A stretch of 57,010 nucleotides of DNA, from the NCBI GenBank assembly GCA_001770935.1, contig MESI01000102.1:1-57010 (forward strand). Reading direction: 5' to 3'. Numbering within the stretch: position 1 is the first letter of the stretch; every line of letters begins with the position of its first letter. The notes under the pieces are model-generated. The model was not told where the DNA came from, ran no database searches, and saw only the letters and a list, made by a program, of their open reading frames with translations. Origin of the DNA: Burkholderiales bacterium RIFCSPLOWO2_12_FULL_61_40. Its GTDB lineage: Bacteria; Pseudomonadota; Gammaproteobacteria; Burkholderiales; Burkholderiaceae_C. A program made the translations under genes and the position numbers. Shown here in pieces: positions 33,564 through 44,207 of the stretch.

Positions 33564-34180
33564 TCCTGATCAATCTGCTACCGCATCGCGAGATCGCACG
33601 CAAGCGCCGCCGTGATTTGTTCAACGTCTCCTTGGGAATTTCAGCCCTTGTGGGCGGGGTTATCGCCGGAATTATTTTTTTGTGGTTTCAAACGGCAATA
33701 TCGGAGCAACAAGACACCAATGTGGTTTTAGACACTGAAATCAAGAAACTTGAGGGGCAGATCAAGGACATCGCCGGACTGGAAGCGGAAATTGCGGCGC
33801 TGCGTGCACGTCAGCAAGCCGTTGAAGATTTGCAATCAGACCGCAATTTACCGGTGCATTTGCTGACGGAGTTGGTAAACCAACTGCCTGATGGGGTATT
33901 TATTTCCAAAATGGTCCAGGCTGACCAGTTGGTAACGATCAACGGAACGGCGCAGTCGAACGAGCGAGTGTCTGAATTATTGCGCAACCTTGCCAACAAT
34001 ACACCGTGGTTCAGCAAACCTGATTTGGTTGAAATCGTTGCGGGCACGGTTGCGTTGTCGACCAAAGAACAAAAACGTGTTTCCAATTTTACGATTCGGG
34101 TCAAGCTAGTGCGCGCGAGCGAGGCGGAAAAGGCGGCAGTTAAGGCCGAGGTCGTTCCAGTTGTCGACGGAAAGAAATAA
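33560..34180 (+). CDS. pilN: PilN, type IV pilus inner-membrane protein
   Basis: 206 residues from GTG 33560, forming GTGA with the pilM stop. The conserved cytoplasmic peptide ILINLLPHRE, which docks on PilM, is followed by a membrane helix (LGISALVGGVIAGIIFLW), a coiled coil (EIKKLEGQIKDIAGLEAEIAAL) and a small ferredoxin-like periplasmic domain. It pairs with PilO in the alignment complex. Confidence 0.96.
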   Translation: MILINLLPHREIARKRRRDLFNVSLGISALVGGVIAGIIFLWFQTAISEQQDTNVVLDTEIKKLEGQIKDIAGLEAEIAALRARQQAVEDLQSDRNLPVHLLTELVNQLPDGVFISKMVQADQLVTINGTAQSNERVSELLRNLANNTPWFSKPDLVEIVAGTVALSTKEQKRVSNFTIRVKLVRASEAEKAAVKAEVVPVVDGKK

Positions 34181-34191
34181 CAGGTTACCGT

Positions 34192-34866
34192 ATGGCAATG
34201 AAGATTCCCAATGCAGTTGATTTCGCAGCGATACAAGAGAACGTGGTTGCGCAGTTTCGCGACCTTGATCCCAAAGATCCCTCTTTGTGGCCGGTACTGC
34301 CACGAAACGCGTTGTTTGTGCTTACTTCCATTGTTATCGTGGGGGTGCTTTGGCTTGTTTGGCTCAGCGGGTCGCAGGAAATCCTGCAGCAGGAGCAGGA
34401 AAAGGAAATCAAGCTTCGGGAAGATTACAAAACCAAGCTGACCAAGGCTGTTAACTTGGATGTGCTCAAGAAACAACGCGAACAGGTGCAGCAGTATGTA
34501 ACGCAGCTTGAAAAACAGTTGCCCAGCAAGGCTGAAATGGATGCGCTGCTTTCTGATATCAACCAAGCGGGTTTGGGGCGGAGTCTGCAGTTTGACCTTT
34601 TCCGTCCTGGTCAAATCGCGGTCAAAGAATATTATGCAGAGTTACCTATCGCGATCAAAGTTACCGGCCGATACCACGATATCGGTGCTTTTGCTTCTGA
34701 TATTGCCAATTTATCCCGCATTGTCACACTGAATAATTTGACCATAGTCCCAAAATCAGACAACACGCTGACTCTGGATTCCACTGCCAAAACCTTCCGT
34801 TATTTGGATAAAGACGAGGTAAGTTCACAACGTAAAGCGACTGGCGGAAAGGGGGCTGGTAAATGA
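34192..34866 (+). CDS. pilO: PilO, type IV pilus inner-membrane protein
   Basis: 224 residues. Short cytoplasmic N-terminus, a membrane helix (LFVLTSIVIVGVLWLVWL), coiled coil and a periplasmic domain with YYAELPIAIKVTGRYHDIGAF, the PilO signature. Partner of PilN; overlaps pilP by ATGA. Confidence 0.96.
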   Translation: MAMKIPNAVDFAAIQENVVAQFRDLDPKDPSLWPVLPRNALFVLTSIVIVGVLWLVWLSGSQEILQQEQEKEIKLREDYKTKLTKAVNLDVLKKQREQVQQYVTQLEKQLPSKAEMDALLSDINQAGLGRSLQFDLFRPGQIAVKEYYAELPIAIKVTGRYHDIGAFASDIANLSRIVTLNNLTIVPKSDNTLTLDSTAKTFRYLDKDEVSSQRKATGGKGAGK

Positions 34867-35408
34867 GGAACTTTTACCTTTTTACAATGGCCTTCGTGCT
34901 TGTGATGCTGACTGGCTGCGGGTCTTCCAAAGAGGATGATATTCGTCAGTGGATCGTTGAGGAGCGGAATCAAACGCGGCCCAGGGTTGCGCCAATTCCG
35001 GCACCCAAACAGTTCAAGCCGGAGTCTTACGTTAACGCTGCTGCGATTGAACCGTTCAGCAACCAAAAGCTGACACAAGCTTTGAAGCGTGATTCGTCGC
35101 AAGTTGCCGCCAATGGTGCTTTGGTGGCCCCGGAACTTGCTCGAAGGAAGGAGCCATTGGAGGCTTTTCCGCTTGACGCCATGACCATGGTGGGGAGCAT
35201 TCTCAAATCGGGACAGCCAGTAGGTCTGGTGAAGGTTGACAGTTTGTTGTACCAAGTAAAGTTGGGCAATTATTTGGGCGAGCACTACGGTCGAGTGACC
35301 AAAATTACCGAAACCGAGGTGGTTTTGCGTGAGATTGTGCAAGACGGTGTTGGCGAATGGATCGAACGCGTTGCGACCTTGCAACTGCTAGAGGGGACAA
35401 AAAAATGA
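34863..35408 (+). CDS. pilP: PilP, type IV pilus lipoprotein
   Basis: 181 residues. Signal with lipobox LTGC (Cys 19) and then a Pro-rich linker and an HQ-type beta domain (DSLLYQVKLGNYLGEHYGRV, ITETEVVLREIVQDG). PilP links PilNO to the PilQ secretin. Overlaps both pilO and pilQ at 4-bp junctions. Confidence 0.96.
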   Translation: MRNFYLFTMAFVLVMLTGCGSSKEDDIRQWIVEERNQTRPRVAPIPAPKQFKPESYVNAAAIEPFSNQKLTQALKRDSSQVAANGALVAPELARRKEPLEAFPLDAMTMVGSILKSGQPVGLVKVDSLLYQVKLGNYLGEHYGRVTKITETEVVLREIVQDGVGEWIERVATLQLLEGTKK

Positions 35409-37519
35409 AAATTCAAAACCAACGGGTTGGTCTAAGCATGTGGCTACGGATGGTTTTTCTGGTTACCTTGTGGTTGGGGGCGTCAGCTCAGGCGCAGACG
35501 GCGATTGAGTCCGTTACAGGGTCCATACAAGGTGGTGTGGAGGTCGTCCGGATTGACCTTTCTCAGGAATTAAAAGCCATACCCACAGGATTCTCGATTC
35601 AATCGCCAGCCCGGATTGCACTGGATTTTCCCGGTGTTACCAATTCCATGGGCCGATCCACCGTCGACGTCAACCAGGGAAACTTGAAGTCCGTCAGTGT
35701 GGTGCAAGCGGGGGAACGCACCAGAGTGGTTCTCAATTTAAAGCAGCCAGTGGCTTATAAGTCTGAAATTCAAGGTAAATCGCTGTTGGTGGTGTTGGAG
35801 CCAACTTCGCCTAGCATGGCCAGCGCCTCAGTTGCACCCACCTTCGCAGAAAATCGAACCAGAGACTCTGCCCCTTTGAAAGACATGGATTTTCGCCGAA
35901 CTGCCGACGGCGCTGGGCGCATTGTCGTGACGTTGCCGAATAACCAGGTGGGTGTTGATATTCGCCAACAAGGTCAAACGCTGGTCGTGGAGTTTATGAA
36001 ATCAACCCTTCCAGAAGGGTTGCGTCGCCGATTGGATGTGGGGGACTTCGGAACACCCGTGAAATCGGTAACCACTCTGCAGTCTGGCGATCGTGTGCGT
36101 ATGGTCATAGAGCCCCAAGGGCAGTGGGAACATAGCGCCTACCAAAGCGATGAGCAATTTGTCATTGAAGTCAAAGAGATTAAGGTTGATCCCAAAAAGT
36201 TAACGCAAGGCGTGGGGTACAACGGGCAGAAATTGTCACTGAACTTCCAAAACATCGAAGTGCGATCCCTGTTGCAAGTTATCGCTGACTTCACCAATTT
36301 CAACATTGTGACTTCTGATTCGGTTTCTGGTTCAGTGACGTTGCGTTTGCAAGATGTGCCCTGGGATCAAGCCTTGGATATTATTCTCCAAGCCAAAGGG
36401 CTAGGCATGCGTAAGAGCGGGAATGTGCTATGGGTTGCTCCTAAAGACGAGATTTCTTCAAAGGAAAAATTGGATTTGGAGTCCGTCGCGGCGGTGCAAA
36501 GTCTGGAGCCCTTGCGAACCCAGTCATTTCAGATCAATTACGCCAAAGCCGTAGACATAGCAGCGCAACTTACGGCAGTGGGTGGTGGAGCATCGCCAAG
36601 CGCACGTTTGTTGAGTGCGCGAGGAAGTGTCATTCCGGAGCCACGCACAAATCAGCTCTTTGTTACCGACATTCCTAGTAAGTTGGAGCAAGTACAGCAA
36701 TTACTTGCTAAGTTGGATGTCGCAGTTCGACAGGTGATGATTGAGGCCCGAATCGTTGAGGCGTCTGATACCTTTGGGAAATCATTGGGCGTCAAGCTGG
36801 GGGGGAATGACCTTCGTGCTCAAAAGGGTGGGGACGGCGGGTACCAACTTTCGGGGGAAAACCGCGTTGCATTCGGGTCCAGTTACGCCAATGCTGTGGC
36901 AAGCAGCGGAGCGGGTGGCACAAATGATCTCAGTAGTAATTTTGTCAATCTCCCTGTCGCGGGGGGAGCAACTTTTGCCTTGTCAATATTTAGCTCGGCC
37001 GCCAATCGGTTTCTTAATTTGGAGATATCGGCGCTGGAAGCGGATGGGAAGGGAAAAGTAGTTTCAAGTCCACGGGTGATTACCGCCGACCAGAACAAGG
37101 CTTTGATTGAGCAGGGGACAGAGTTTCCTTACCAAGTGGCTTCTTCAAGTGGAGCAACTTCCATTGCGTTCCGCAAGGCGTCCTTGAAATTGGAGGTGAC
37201 GCCGCAAATCACGCCAGAGGGTAACATCATTCTCAATTTGGACGTGAATAAGGACACGAGGGGTATTAGTACCAACGCCGGCTACGCAATTGACACGAAG
37301 CACATTCAAACGCAAGTTCTGGTTGAGAACGGTGGCACGGTGGTAATCGGTGGAATTTTCACTGAAGACCAAGTCAATACCGTTGATAAGGTTCCGTTTT
37401 TCGGTGATTTACCGGGGGTTGGTGTTTTGTTCAGAAGAACCTCAGTTTCATCAGAGAAGCGTGAAATGCTGGTATTCATTACGCCAAAGGTTTTGGGTGA
37501 TCTCGGTGCGGTTCGATAG
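35405..37519 (+). CDS. pilQ: PilQ, type IV pilus secretin
   Basis: 704 residues from ATG 35405 (ATGA overlap with pilP). Signal peptide ends SAQAQ. Two AMIN domains (about 35-260) bind peptidoglycan. STN/N-domains follow (LSLNFQNIEVRSLLQVIADF), and the secretin channel carries VKLGGNDL, SALEADGKGKVVSSPRVITAD and VPFFGDLPGVGVLFR. It forms the outer-membrane pore for the pilus and DNA uptake. An unusual Ig-like gene follows before aroK. Confidence 0.97.
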   Translation: MKIQNQRVGLSMWLRMVFLVTLWLGASAQAQTAIESVTGSIQGGVEVVRIDLSQELKAIPTGFSIQSPARIALDFPGVTNSMGRSTVDVNQGNLKSVSVVQAGERTRVVLNLKQPVAYKSEIQGKSLLVVLEPTSPSMASASVAPTFAENRTRDSAPLKDMDFRRTADGAGRIVVTLPNNQVGVDIRQQGQTLVVEFMKSTLPEGLRRRLDVGDFGTPVKSVTTLQSGDRVRMVIEPQGQWEHSAYQSDEQFVIEVKEIKVDPKKLTQGVGYNGQKLSLNFQNIEVRSLLQVIADFTNFNIVTSDSVSGSVTLRLQDVPWDQALDIILQAKGLGMRKSGNVLWVAPKDEISSKEKLDLESVAAVQSLEPLRTQSFQINYAKAVDIAAQLTAVGGGASPSARLLSARGSVIPEPRTNQLFVTDIPSKLEQVQQLLAKLDVAVRQVMIEARIVEASDTFGKSLGVKLGGNDLRAQKGGDGGYQLSGENRVAFGSSYANAVASSGAGGTNDLSSNFVNLPVAGGATFALSIFSSAANRFLNLEISALEADGKGKVVSSPRVITADQNKALIEQGTEFPYQVASSSGATSIAFRKASLKLEVTPQITPEGNIILNLDVNKDTRGISTNAGYAIDTKHIQTQVLVENGGTVVIGGIFTEDQVNTVDKVPFFGDLPGVGVLFRRTSVSSEKREMLVFITPKVLGDLGAVR

Positions 37520-37555
37520 TATCCAAGCTACAAAATAAATCACGGGATGATGAAC

Positions 37556-39886
37556 ATGAATTTTTTGAAATATGTGATAGGTTTTGTATTTATATTGGTT
37601 CTGTCCGCTTGCGGAGGAGGTGGAGGAAATTCGGGGGCAGTGATTGAAACAAGTCCGACGACCCCTGAAACCAGCACAGCAGTGCCTACGATGACGCTTT
37701 TTGTGTACAACGGGAGTGGCGCCAAGGTCAATTACATTGATTTTTCTGGCGTCTTCACCGCAAAGGCAACGGTTCTGGATGCGTCCGGCGCAGTTGTGGC
37801 GAACAAGTTGGTGACCTTCTCGAACGGTGGATATGCCAGCCTTTCACTTGCCAACCAAACTGTGACAACTGACGCGGCGGGCGTTGCATCGGTTGTGGTG
37901 GCGCCAAGTTCCACGTCGAGTGGCGGAGGCGTTTCATTGACCGCTTCAGCGACAGTCAACGGGGTGGCAACCACAGCGCCCCAGTTGGATTTGAATGTTG
38001 CAGTCGGTAGCAATTCAACAGCAGTGCCGACATTGACCGTCGGAATTTACAACGCTGCGACCAGTACACAAGTTTTTGGTGTTTCCTTCAGTGGCAACTA
38101 CGAAGTGCGTGCAAAGTTGCTGGATGCCAGTGGAGTGCCTATCCCCAACACGCTGGTGAGCTTTGACATGGAGGCTTTCACGAACGCGTCGGTTTCGCCC
38201 GCCAGTTTGCTGACGGATTCATCGGGTGTTGCGGCAGTGAGTGTCAGGCCGGCTTCCATTTCTTCGGTTGGCGGTGCCACGGTGAAAGCCAGTGCGACGG
38301 TTGGGTCTGTCAGTGTGATGAACCAGGCGAGTTTTAATGTGGCGGCAACCAGTGTTACGTTGTCCGCGATTACTGCCGGTTCTTCCAGTCTGGCGTCTGC
38401 GGGCAATACATCATTAGCGGTAACCGTGAATGTGGGAGGTTCTGCTGCAAGTGGTGTACCGATCAATGTGACTTATACGGCCACTTGCGGCCGTATCAAT
38501 GGATCAGGCACCAGTGTCAGTGTGACCACCAACGGCAGTGGAATCGCTTCGGCATCTTACGAGGCTGTGAACGGTGATGGGTCGCTTTGTAGTGGACCTG
38601 TAACCATTACGGCTTCGAGTGCCAGCGCAAGTTCGGTTAGCACCTCGGTTACTGTCGCGGCAGCTTCGGCTAATGCCATTACGTATGTGTCTCCGGCCTC
38701 TTCTGTTCAGATTTTTGTCGCTGGGTCGGGCTCGCTGGAGCAATATATTGCTCAGTTCAAGGTGTTGTCTGGTACTGTGCCGATGGCCAACCAATCGGTT
38801 ACTTTCAGTTTGTCGATCAATCCTGGCGGCGTGGGTCTTGATTCGGCTGGCTCAACCGCCAATGTGGTTGCCACCACCAATAGTTCGGGTGTGGCGCAGG
38901 TCACTATTTTTTCGGGAACCATTCCTGGTCCTGTCAAGGTTCGGGCCGCATTGACTGCTTCACCGCAGGTGTTTGCCGAGACGCAAAACGTGACAGTGGC
39001 GTCTGGTCCACCCTCGCAGAAGTTCATGAGTCTTTCCGTTGAAAAATACAATATCGAAGGCTGGGCCATTGACGGCACAGCAACCAAATTGACAGTGCGT
39101 ATCGCAGATCGCCAAGGCAATGCCGTGGAAGATGGGACGGTTGTCAATTTCACGGCCGAAGCAGGACAGGTTGCCTATAGCTGTGTGACCGCCAAGGTCA
39201 ATAATATTTCTTCGTGTTCGGTGGATTTTCAAAGTCAAAATCCAAGACCTTCTGACGGCAGAGTGTCGGTATTGGCATTTTTAGAGGGCACAAAAGACTA
39301 TATCGACGTCAACGGAAACAATCGATACGATGCAGGTACCGACACCTTGGTGCCAATGGGGGATGCTTATCGGGATGACAATGAAACCGGCACATACGAC
39401 TTCGCATCGGGAGAATTTGTAATTCCAAGAGGAGGCTCCGTGGTTTGTGCGGGTTCGGGGCGACCCTTTCCTTCTCGTTTGGATACATGTGATACCAGTC
39501 TGGGTACTACCGTTCGTCAACAAACTGTTCTATTGTATTCGTCGTCGAGTCCTAAATTGACTATTACATCGGCTGCTTCTATTTCAGGAATCGCCTTTAC
39601 TTTGAATAGCCTTAACAACCCATTGTTGCCAATGCCTGCTGGTACCACCGTCAGTGCGCAAGCGTCTGGTCAATCCATAGTGCTGGGAGCGACGGTTAAT
39701 TGTTCGGTAGATAAAATTTATGGTGCCATTGTGCCCAATGTCGCGCCAGGTTCGCCCACGGACGATTTGGGGACGCAGCACTCTGTCACGCTCAAGGATT
39801 GTGCAACCGGTGGAACCAACTCTGTAGCAGTGACAATTACTGCTCCTTCTGGATTAGCAATTACCTTTCCATACACGATTCCTTGA
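37556..39886 (+). CDS. Ig-like (invasin/Big_1-type) repeat lipoprotein between pilQ and aroK
   Basis: 776 residues from ATG 37556, which has GGGA at the right distance (ATG 37547 and 37550 are alternatives). Signal and lipobox [10 protein letters not shown] make it a lipoprotein, probably at the outer membrane or surface. It contains about five tandem Ig-like domains of the Big_1/invasin kind: [47 protein letters not shown], [16 protein letters not shown] and [13 protein letters not shown], each with a following TDAAGVA-type turn. Two Asp/Asn-rich turns ([30 protein letters not shown]) look calcium-binding or dockerin-like. It lies inside the pilus operon and its stop overlaps the aroK TTG, so a pilus-related or adhesive role is likely. 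Inference. Confidence 0.85.
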   Translation: MNFLKYVIGFVFILVLSACGGGGGNSGAVIETSPTTPETSTAVPTMTLFVYNGSGAKVNYIDFSGVFTAKATVLDASGAVVANKLVTFSNGGYASLSLANQTVTTDAAGVASVVVAPSSTSSGGGVSLTASATVNGVATTAPQLDLNVAVGSNSTAVPTLTVGIYNAATSTQVFGVSFSGNYEVRAKLLDASGVPIPNTLVSFDMEAFTNASVSPASLLTDSSGVAAVSVRPASISSVGGATVKASATVGSVSVMNQASFNVAATSVTLSAITAGSSSLASAGNTSLAVTVNVGGSAASGVPINVTYTATCGRINGSGTSVSVTTNGSGIASASYEAVNGDGSLCSGPVTITASSASASSVSTSVTVAAASANAITYVSPASSVQIFVAGSGSLEQYIAQFKVLSGTVPMANQSVTFSLSINPGGVGLDSAGSTANVVATTNSSGVAQVTIFSGTIPGPVKVRAALTASPQVFAETQNVTVASGPPSQKFMSLSVEKYNIEGWAIDGTATKLTVRIADRQGNAVEDGTVVNFTAEAGQVAYSCVTAKVNNISSCSVDFQSQNPRPSDGRVSVLAFLEGTKDYIDVNGNNRYDAGTDTLVPMGDAYRDDNETGTYDFASGEFVIPRGGSVVCAGSGRPFPSRLDTCDTSLGTTVRQQTVLLYSSSSPKLTITSAASISGIAFTLNSLNNPLLPMPAGTTVSAQASGQSIVLGATVNCSVDKIYGAIVPNVAPGSPTDDLGTQHSVTLKDCATGGTNSVAVTITAPSGLAITFPYTIP

Positions 39887-40419
39887 CATTTGCTCTCATC
39901 GGCCTCCCCGGCTCCGGAAAAACCACCGTCGGGCGACAACTCGCTCGGCGGCTTCAGCTGCCTTTCGTAGACTCAGACCACGCCATTGAACAGCGGATTG
40001 GCTGCTCCATCCGCGAGTTCTTTGAACGTGAAGGCGAGGCGAATTTCCGCGACATCGAAGAAGACGTCATTGACACCTTGACCCAGGTGCCTGGGCGCGT
40101 ACTGTCTACCGGCGGTGGTGCGGTCTTGCGCAGTGCCAATCGCCAGTATTTGCGGGATCGCGGGCGGGTGATTTACCTGAAATCCAGCCCGGAGGAGTTG
40201 TTTCGGCGACTGCGTCACGACGTGAATCGGCCTTTGTTGCAGGTGGCTGATCCAATGGCCCGCCTGCGGGACCTGTATGCGCAGCGCGATCCCTTGTACC
40301 GGGAAACAGCGCATTTTGTGATGGAAACCGGGCGTCCCTCCGTGGCCACCCTGGTCAACATGATTGTCATGCAGCTGGAACTGGCGGGTGACCTGCCGCA
40401 AAAGCAGCCCACGGATTGA
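39883..40419 (+). CDS. aroK: shikimate kinase
   Basis: 178 residues from TTG 39883, overlapping the preceding stop as TTGA; the resulting start [15 protein letters not shown] is family-like. Walker [10 protein letters not shown] (7-15), the shikimate-binding Asp in [10 protein letters not shown], and a C-terminal lid region [12 protein letters not shown]. It phosphorylates shikimate in aromatic amino-acid synthesis. The gene depends on read-through or coupling from the pilQ-lipoprotein genes, with aroB next. Confidence 0.96.
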   Translation: MTFALIGLPGSGKTTVGRQLARRLQLPFVDSDHAIEQRIGCSIREFFEREGEANFRDIEEDVIDTLTQVPGRVLSTGGGAVLRSANRQYLRDRGRVIYLKSSPEELFRRLRHDVNRPLLQVADPMARLRDLYAQRDPLYRETAHFVMETGRPSVATLVNMIVMQLELAGDLPQKQPTD

Positions 40420-40499
40420 GAGGGTGGGCGGCGGTTTGCCGCCAAGGCGGTCATTTGCTTCCTCACGCAATGCAAACGGGAACCTCTAAACTCGGGGGT

Positions 40500-41606
40500 A
40501 TGACCACTTCGACTCTTTCTACGGTTTCCATCGCCTTGGGCGAACGCAGTTACCCCATCACCATTGGCACCGGCCTGCTGGGCCAGTCGGCCACATTTGC
40601 GGCCTTGCCTTCCGCCGCAACAGCGGTGATTGTCAGCAACACCACGGTGGCGCCGCTGTATGCACAGCAACTCCAGCTTGCATTGGCAAGCAAATACAAA
40701 TCGGTGCACCTGGTGGCCTTGCCCGACGGCGAGGAATACAAAACCTGGCAAACCCTGAACCTGATTTTTGATGCCTTGCTGGAGCAGGGCTGCGACCGCA
40801 AAACCGTCTTGTTTGCCCTGGGCGGCGGCGTGGTGGGGGATATGACCGGCTTTGCTGCCGCCAGCTACATGCGGGGCATTCCGTTTGTGCAGGTGCCCAC
40901 CACCTTGCTGGCGCAGGTCGACTCTTCGGTAGGAGGCAAGACCGGCATCAACCACCCCATGGGTAAGAACATGATCGGTGCGTTTTACCAGCCCCTGCAG
41001 GTGGTGTGTGATCTGGACACGCTCAAAACCTTGCCGGATCGCGAACTCAGTGCCGGCTTGGCGGAAGTTATCAAATACGGACCGATTGCAGATTTGAAGT
41101 TCCTCGACTGGATTGAAGCGAATATGGACCGCCTGCTGGCGCGTGACGTGCAGGCGCTGGCGCATGCCGTGCAGCGCAGTTGCGAAATCAAGGCCTGGGT
41201 CGTGGGCCAGGACGAGCGCGAATCTGGTTTGCGCGCCATTCTCAACTTTGGCCACACCTTTGGGCACGCCATCGAGGCGGGTCTTGGGTATGGCGCATGG
41301 TTGCATGGCGAGGCCGTGGGCTGTGGCATGGTCATGGCGGCGCATTTGTCGCAGCGCCTGGGACTGGTTGACATGGCATTTGTGCAACGGCTCACTGCGC
41401 TGATCGGCAAGGCCGGTCTGCCTGTGGTGGGCCCCCAGTTGCATGCGCAGGACAATGTGGGACGCTACCTGGAGCTGATGCGGGTGGATAAAAAAGCCGA
41501 AGGCGGTGAAATTCGTTTTGTGGTGATCGATGGCCCCGCGCGGGCTGCCATGCGGGGTGCGCCTGATGCGCTGGTGCGTGAGGTCATTGATGCCTGTTGC
41601 ATCTAG
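40500..41606 (+). CDS. aroB: 3-dehydroquinate synthase
   Basis: 368 residues from ATG 40500 (GGGGG upstream). NAD-binding [33 protein letters not shown], and metal ligands including the His in [12 protein letters not shown]. It converts DAHP to 3-dehydroquinate, the second shikimate step. The stop TAG overlaps the start of a dispersed repeat copy, so the repeat may have supplied the stop. Confidence 0.97.
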   Translation: MTTSTLSTVSIALGERSYPITIGTGLLGQSATFAALPSAATAVIVSNTTVAPLYAQQLQLALASKYKSVHLVALPDGEEYKTWQTLNLIFDALLEQGCDRKTVLFALGGGVVGDMTGFAAASYMRGIPFVQVPTTLLAQVDSSVGGKTGINHPMGKNMIGAFYQPLQVVCDLDTLKTLPDRELSAGLAEVIKYGPIADLKFLDWIEANMDRLLARDVQALAHAVQRSCEIKAWVVGQDERESGLRAILNFGHTFGHAIEAGLGYGAWLHGEAVGCGMVMAAHLSQRLGLVDMAFVQRLTALIGKAGLPVVGPQLHAQDNVGRYLELMRVDKKAEGGEIRFVVIDGPARAAMRGAPDALVREVIDACCI

Positions 41607-41656
41607 CTGCTATGAAAATCATAGCTGTTTGCGCAATATCCACGGGGGCTGGAGGC
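41605..41656 (+). repeat. dispersed ~50-bp repeat, copy 6, between aroB and dgt
   Basis: The left half gctatgaaaatcatagc is a perfect palindrome, then gcgcaatatccac and gggggctggaggc. It shares two bases with the aroB stop TAG. Confidence 0.85.
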
Positions 41657-41675
41657 ACTTTTTGCCTATAAACCG

Positions 41676-42872
41676 ATGACCCTGGCTCCCTATGCCTGTG
41701 ATCCCGCACAAACGCGCGGCCGACGCTTTGCCGAAGTCCCGGCCCCCACGCGCACCGACTTTCAGCGCGACCGGGACCGCATCGTGCACTCCACGGCCTT
41801 TCGGCGTTTGGTCTACAAAACCCAGGTCTTCCTCAACCATGAGGGTGACCTGTTTCGCACCCGCTTGACCCATTCGCTGGAAGTGGCCCAACTGGGGCGC
41901 TCCATTGCCCGGTCGCTGCAGCTCAACGAAGACCTGGTGGAAACCATTGCCCTGGCACATGACCTGGGCCATACCCCTTTTGGCCACGCCGGGCAGGATG
42001 CGCTGAATGACTGCATGGCCGCATTTGGTGGGTTTGAGCACAATTTGCAGAGCCTGCGGGTGGTGGACCATCTGGAGGAACGTTACCCCGCGTTTGATGG
42101 GCTGAATCTGTGCTTTGAAACCCGTGAAGGCATCCTCAAGCACTGTTCGCGCCACAATGCGACGCTGCTGGAGGCTGACGAGCCACCGTTTGGGGATGGC
42201 CTGGGCGGTGTGGGCCGACGGTTCCTGGCGCGTGCGCAGCCGAGTTTGGAAGCGCAACTGTGCAATCTGGCCGACGAGATCGCCTACAACGCCCATGACA
42301 TTGACGATGGCGTGCGCTCCGGTCTGATCACACTGGAGCAAATGCAGGAAGTGCCTTTGTTTGAGCATTTCCGCCAGCAGGCCCTTACCTCGCACGCCCA
42401 CCTGGCGGACCCCTTGCAGGCGCGGCGCTTGTTGTACGAAGCGATCCGGCTCATGCTGAGTGCCCAGGTGTATGACGTGATTGCAAGCACCCAGGCCACT
42501 CTGGACGCCGCTCGACCGGATAGTGTGGCTGCGGTGCGTGCACTGCCGCCTCTGGTGGTTTTTGGTCCCGCCATGCGCGAGGGCTCCCAGGTGCTCAAGG
42601 CCTTTTTGCTGCGCAAGCTGTACCGCCACCCCCAGGTGGTGCACACCATGGCCCAGGCCAAACAGGTGGTGCACGAGTTGTTTGCGGCCTATAGCGCTGC
42701 TCCGCAGGAAATGCAGGGTGGATTTGCGGCGCGCTCCAGTGCCTTGCGTGCGGCGGAGCACCCCGACCCGGCGGCCGCCATGCGGGTGGTCTCCGACTAT
42801 ATTGCCGGCATGACCGACCGTTTTGCCGCCCGGGAGCATGAGCGGCTGACCGGCGTGCGCCTGCTGCCTTAG
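41676..42872 (+). CDS. dgt: dGTP triphosphohydrolase (HD domain)
   Basis: 398 residues. HD-domain enzyme splitting dGTP to deoxyguanosine and triphosphate. Motifs: HSTAFRRL (N-terminal anchor), RLTHSLEV with H66, AHDLGHTPFGHAG with H95 and D96, and later DEIAYNAHDIDDG with a distal metal Asp. It starts 20 bp after the repeat at the end of aroB; the ATG at 41676 fits the family. Confidence 0.95.
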   Translation: MTLAPYACDPAQTRGRRFAEVPAPTRTDFQRDRDRIVHSTAFRRLVYKTQVFLNHEGDLFRTRLTHSLEVAQLGRSIARSLQLNEDLVETIALAHDLGHTPFGHAGQDALNDCMAAFGGFEHNLQSLRVVDHLEERYPAFDGLNLCFETREGILKHCSRHNATLLEADEPPFGDGLGGVGRRFLARAQPSLEAQLCNLADEIAYNAHDIDDGVRSGLITLEQMQEVPLFEHFRQQALTSHAHLADPLQARRLLYEAIRLMLSAQVYDVIASTQATLDAARPDSVAAVRALPPLVVFGPAMREGSQVLKAFLLRKLYRHPQVVHTMAQAKQVVHELFAAYSAAPQEMQGGFAARSSALRAAEHPDPAAAMRVVSDYIAGMTDRFAAREHERLTGVRLLP

Positions 42873-42925
42873 GCCGGGTCCGCCGGTAAAATCAAGCCAA
42901 CAGACACCGGAGCCAGGGAAGCCTC

Positions 42926-43573
42926 ATGAGTTTTTTAAATCAATTGAAATCGCAAGCCTCCGCCGTGCAATCGGCGCAGAATGCCCAACAAAACCACAGC
43001 GAGGCCAACACCCAACTGACGGAGGCCGCCGCCAAAACCACATGGTTGTACATGGTGGACCTCGCCAAACAACTCAATGTGATTGTGCCCGCAGGCCCCC
43101 AACTGGGGCTGGACAAGCGCACCCCATGGCCCGTGATGAAGCTGGTGGATTTTCGGGTGGATGCACGCAAAAAGCAGCTGCGTGACAAGGAGGTGTATGA
43201 CTACATTGCCATGGGTTGGCGTATCGTGCCGCGCGAGGGTGCTCCGGTAGCGGGCAGCGTCAGTGCGAACTTTCCCCCGGATTTGCAGCGCATTGAAACC
43301 CGTCTGTCGGCGGGTGCCGTGAAACACGAGCGCATCGAAGTGCGGCATCCCGAGAAAAACACCTTGCAGGCGATCCGGTTCGATTACAGCACCGAGGCCC
43401 GTGGCGGTGTCACCATCACCGCCCACCACGATGAGGCGAAGCTGGCGTTCCGGCTCATGAGCTTGCAGGGATTCGAGGTGGTGAACACCAGTTACCCCGC
43501 CGCGCAAATTCAAAGCGCAGTGCTCGACGAGCTGGCCAAGCTCCTGGTGGGCCAAGCGAGCCGTTTTGTCTGA
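42926..43573 (+). CDS. conserved hypothetical protein
   Basis: 215 residues, soluble, with a Gln/Ala-rich first helix (LNQLKSQASAVQSAQNAQQN) and a globular part with VDFRVDARKKQLRDKEVYDYI and HERIEVRHPEKNTLQAIRF. I recognise no domain. It lies between dgt and the DUF1415 gene, 13 bp before the latter, so the two are probably co-transcribed. The function is unknown. Confidence 0.72.
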   Translation: MSFLNQLKSQASAVQSAQNAQQNHSEANTQLTEAAAKTTWLYMVDLAKQLNVIVPAGPQLGLDKRTPWPVMKLVDFRVDARKKQLRDKEVYDYIAMGWRIVPREGAPVAGSVSANFPPDLQRIETRLSAGAVKHERIEVRHPEKNTLQAIRFDYSTEARGGVTITAHHDEAKLAFRLMSLQGFEVVNTSYPAAQIQSAVLDELAKLLVGQASRFV

Positions 43574-43586
43574 ACAAGGGAAACCC

Positions 43587-44207
43587 ATGCACATCAGTCC
43601 CCAAACAGCCATGGATGACACCCGTGTCTGGCTGGAGCGTGCCGTCATTGGACTGAACCTGTGTCCGTTTGCCAAAAGTGTGCACGTCAAGGGGCAGATC
43701 CATTACGCAGTGAGTGCCGCCCAGACCACCGACGCCTTTCTTGAAGACCTCATCCAAGAGTTAGAAGCACTCGCAGCCCACGATGCGACTGCGCGGGATA
43801 CTACGCTTTTGATAGCACCTGATTGTCTGGCGGACTTTCTGGACTTCAATGACTTTCTGGCGCAAGCCGATCAGGCGTTGGTGGACCTGGATTTGGATGG
43901 GGTGCTGCAAATTGCCAATTTGCACCCTGACTACCAATTTGCCGGAACTGCTGCCGATGACATCACCAACTACACGAACCGTTCGCCTTACCCCACGCTG
44001 CACCTGCTGCGGGAAGACAGCATCGACCGTGCGGTGGACGCATTCCCCGAGGCAGAAACTATTTTCGAAAAAAATATGGCCACCATGGAGCGCATCGGCC
44101 CCGACGGCTGGGCGGCTTTAGGGGTAGGGCGCTCGCAGGGCTGTCCCCATGCATTGCCGGGAACCGCATCCCCTCAAGCCGAAGTACCCGGCAGAATGGA
44201 AGAATGA
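43587..44207 (+). CDS. DUF1415 family protein
   Basis: 206 residues from ATG 43587 (AAGGG upstream). The DUF1415 core begins RAVIGLNLCPFAK with Cys26, and HLLREDSIDRAV lies in the C-terminal half. The family is cytosolic with no known reaction. About 15 residues (63-77, LAAHDATARDTTLLI) lie in a weak copy of the dispersed repeat. The stop overlaps the methyltransferase start (ATGA). Confidence 0.85.
   Translation: MHISPQTAMDDTRVWLERAVIGLNLCPFAKSVHVKGQIHYAVSAAQTTDAFLEDLIQELEALAAHDATARDTTLLIAPDCLADFLDFNDFLAQADQALVDLDLDGVLQIANLHPDYQFAGTAADDITNYTNRSPYPTLHLLREDSIDRAVDAFPEAETIFEKNMATMERIGPDGWAALGVGRSQGCPHALPGTASPQAEVPGRMEE
43773..43817 (-). repeat. dispersed ~50-bp repeat, weak copy 7 inside the DUF1415 gene
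   Basis: The complement reads tgctatcaaaagcgtagt, cgcgcag and gtgggctgc. It fits the family loosely. Confidence 0.4.
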
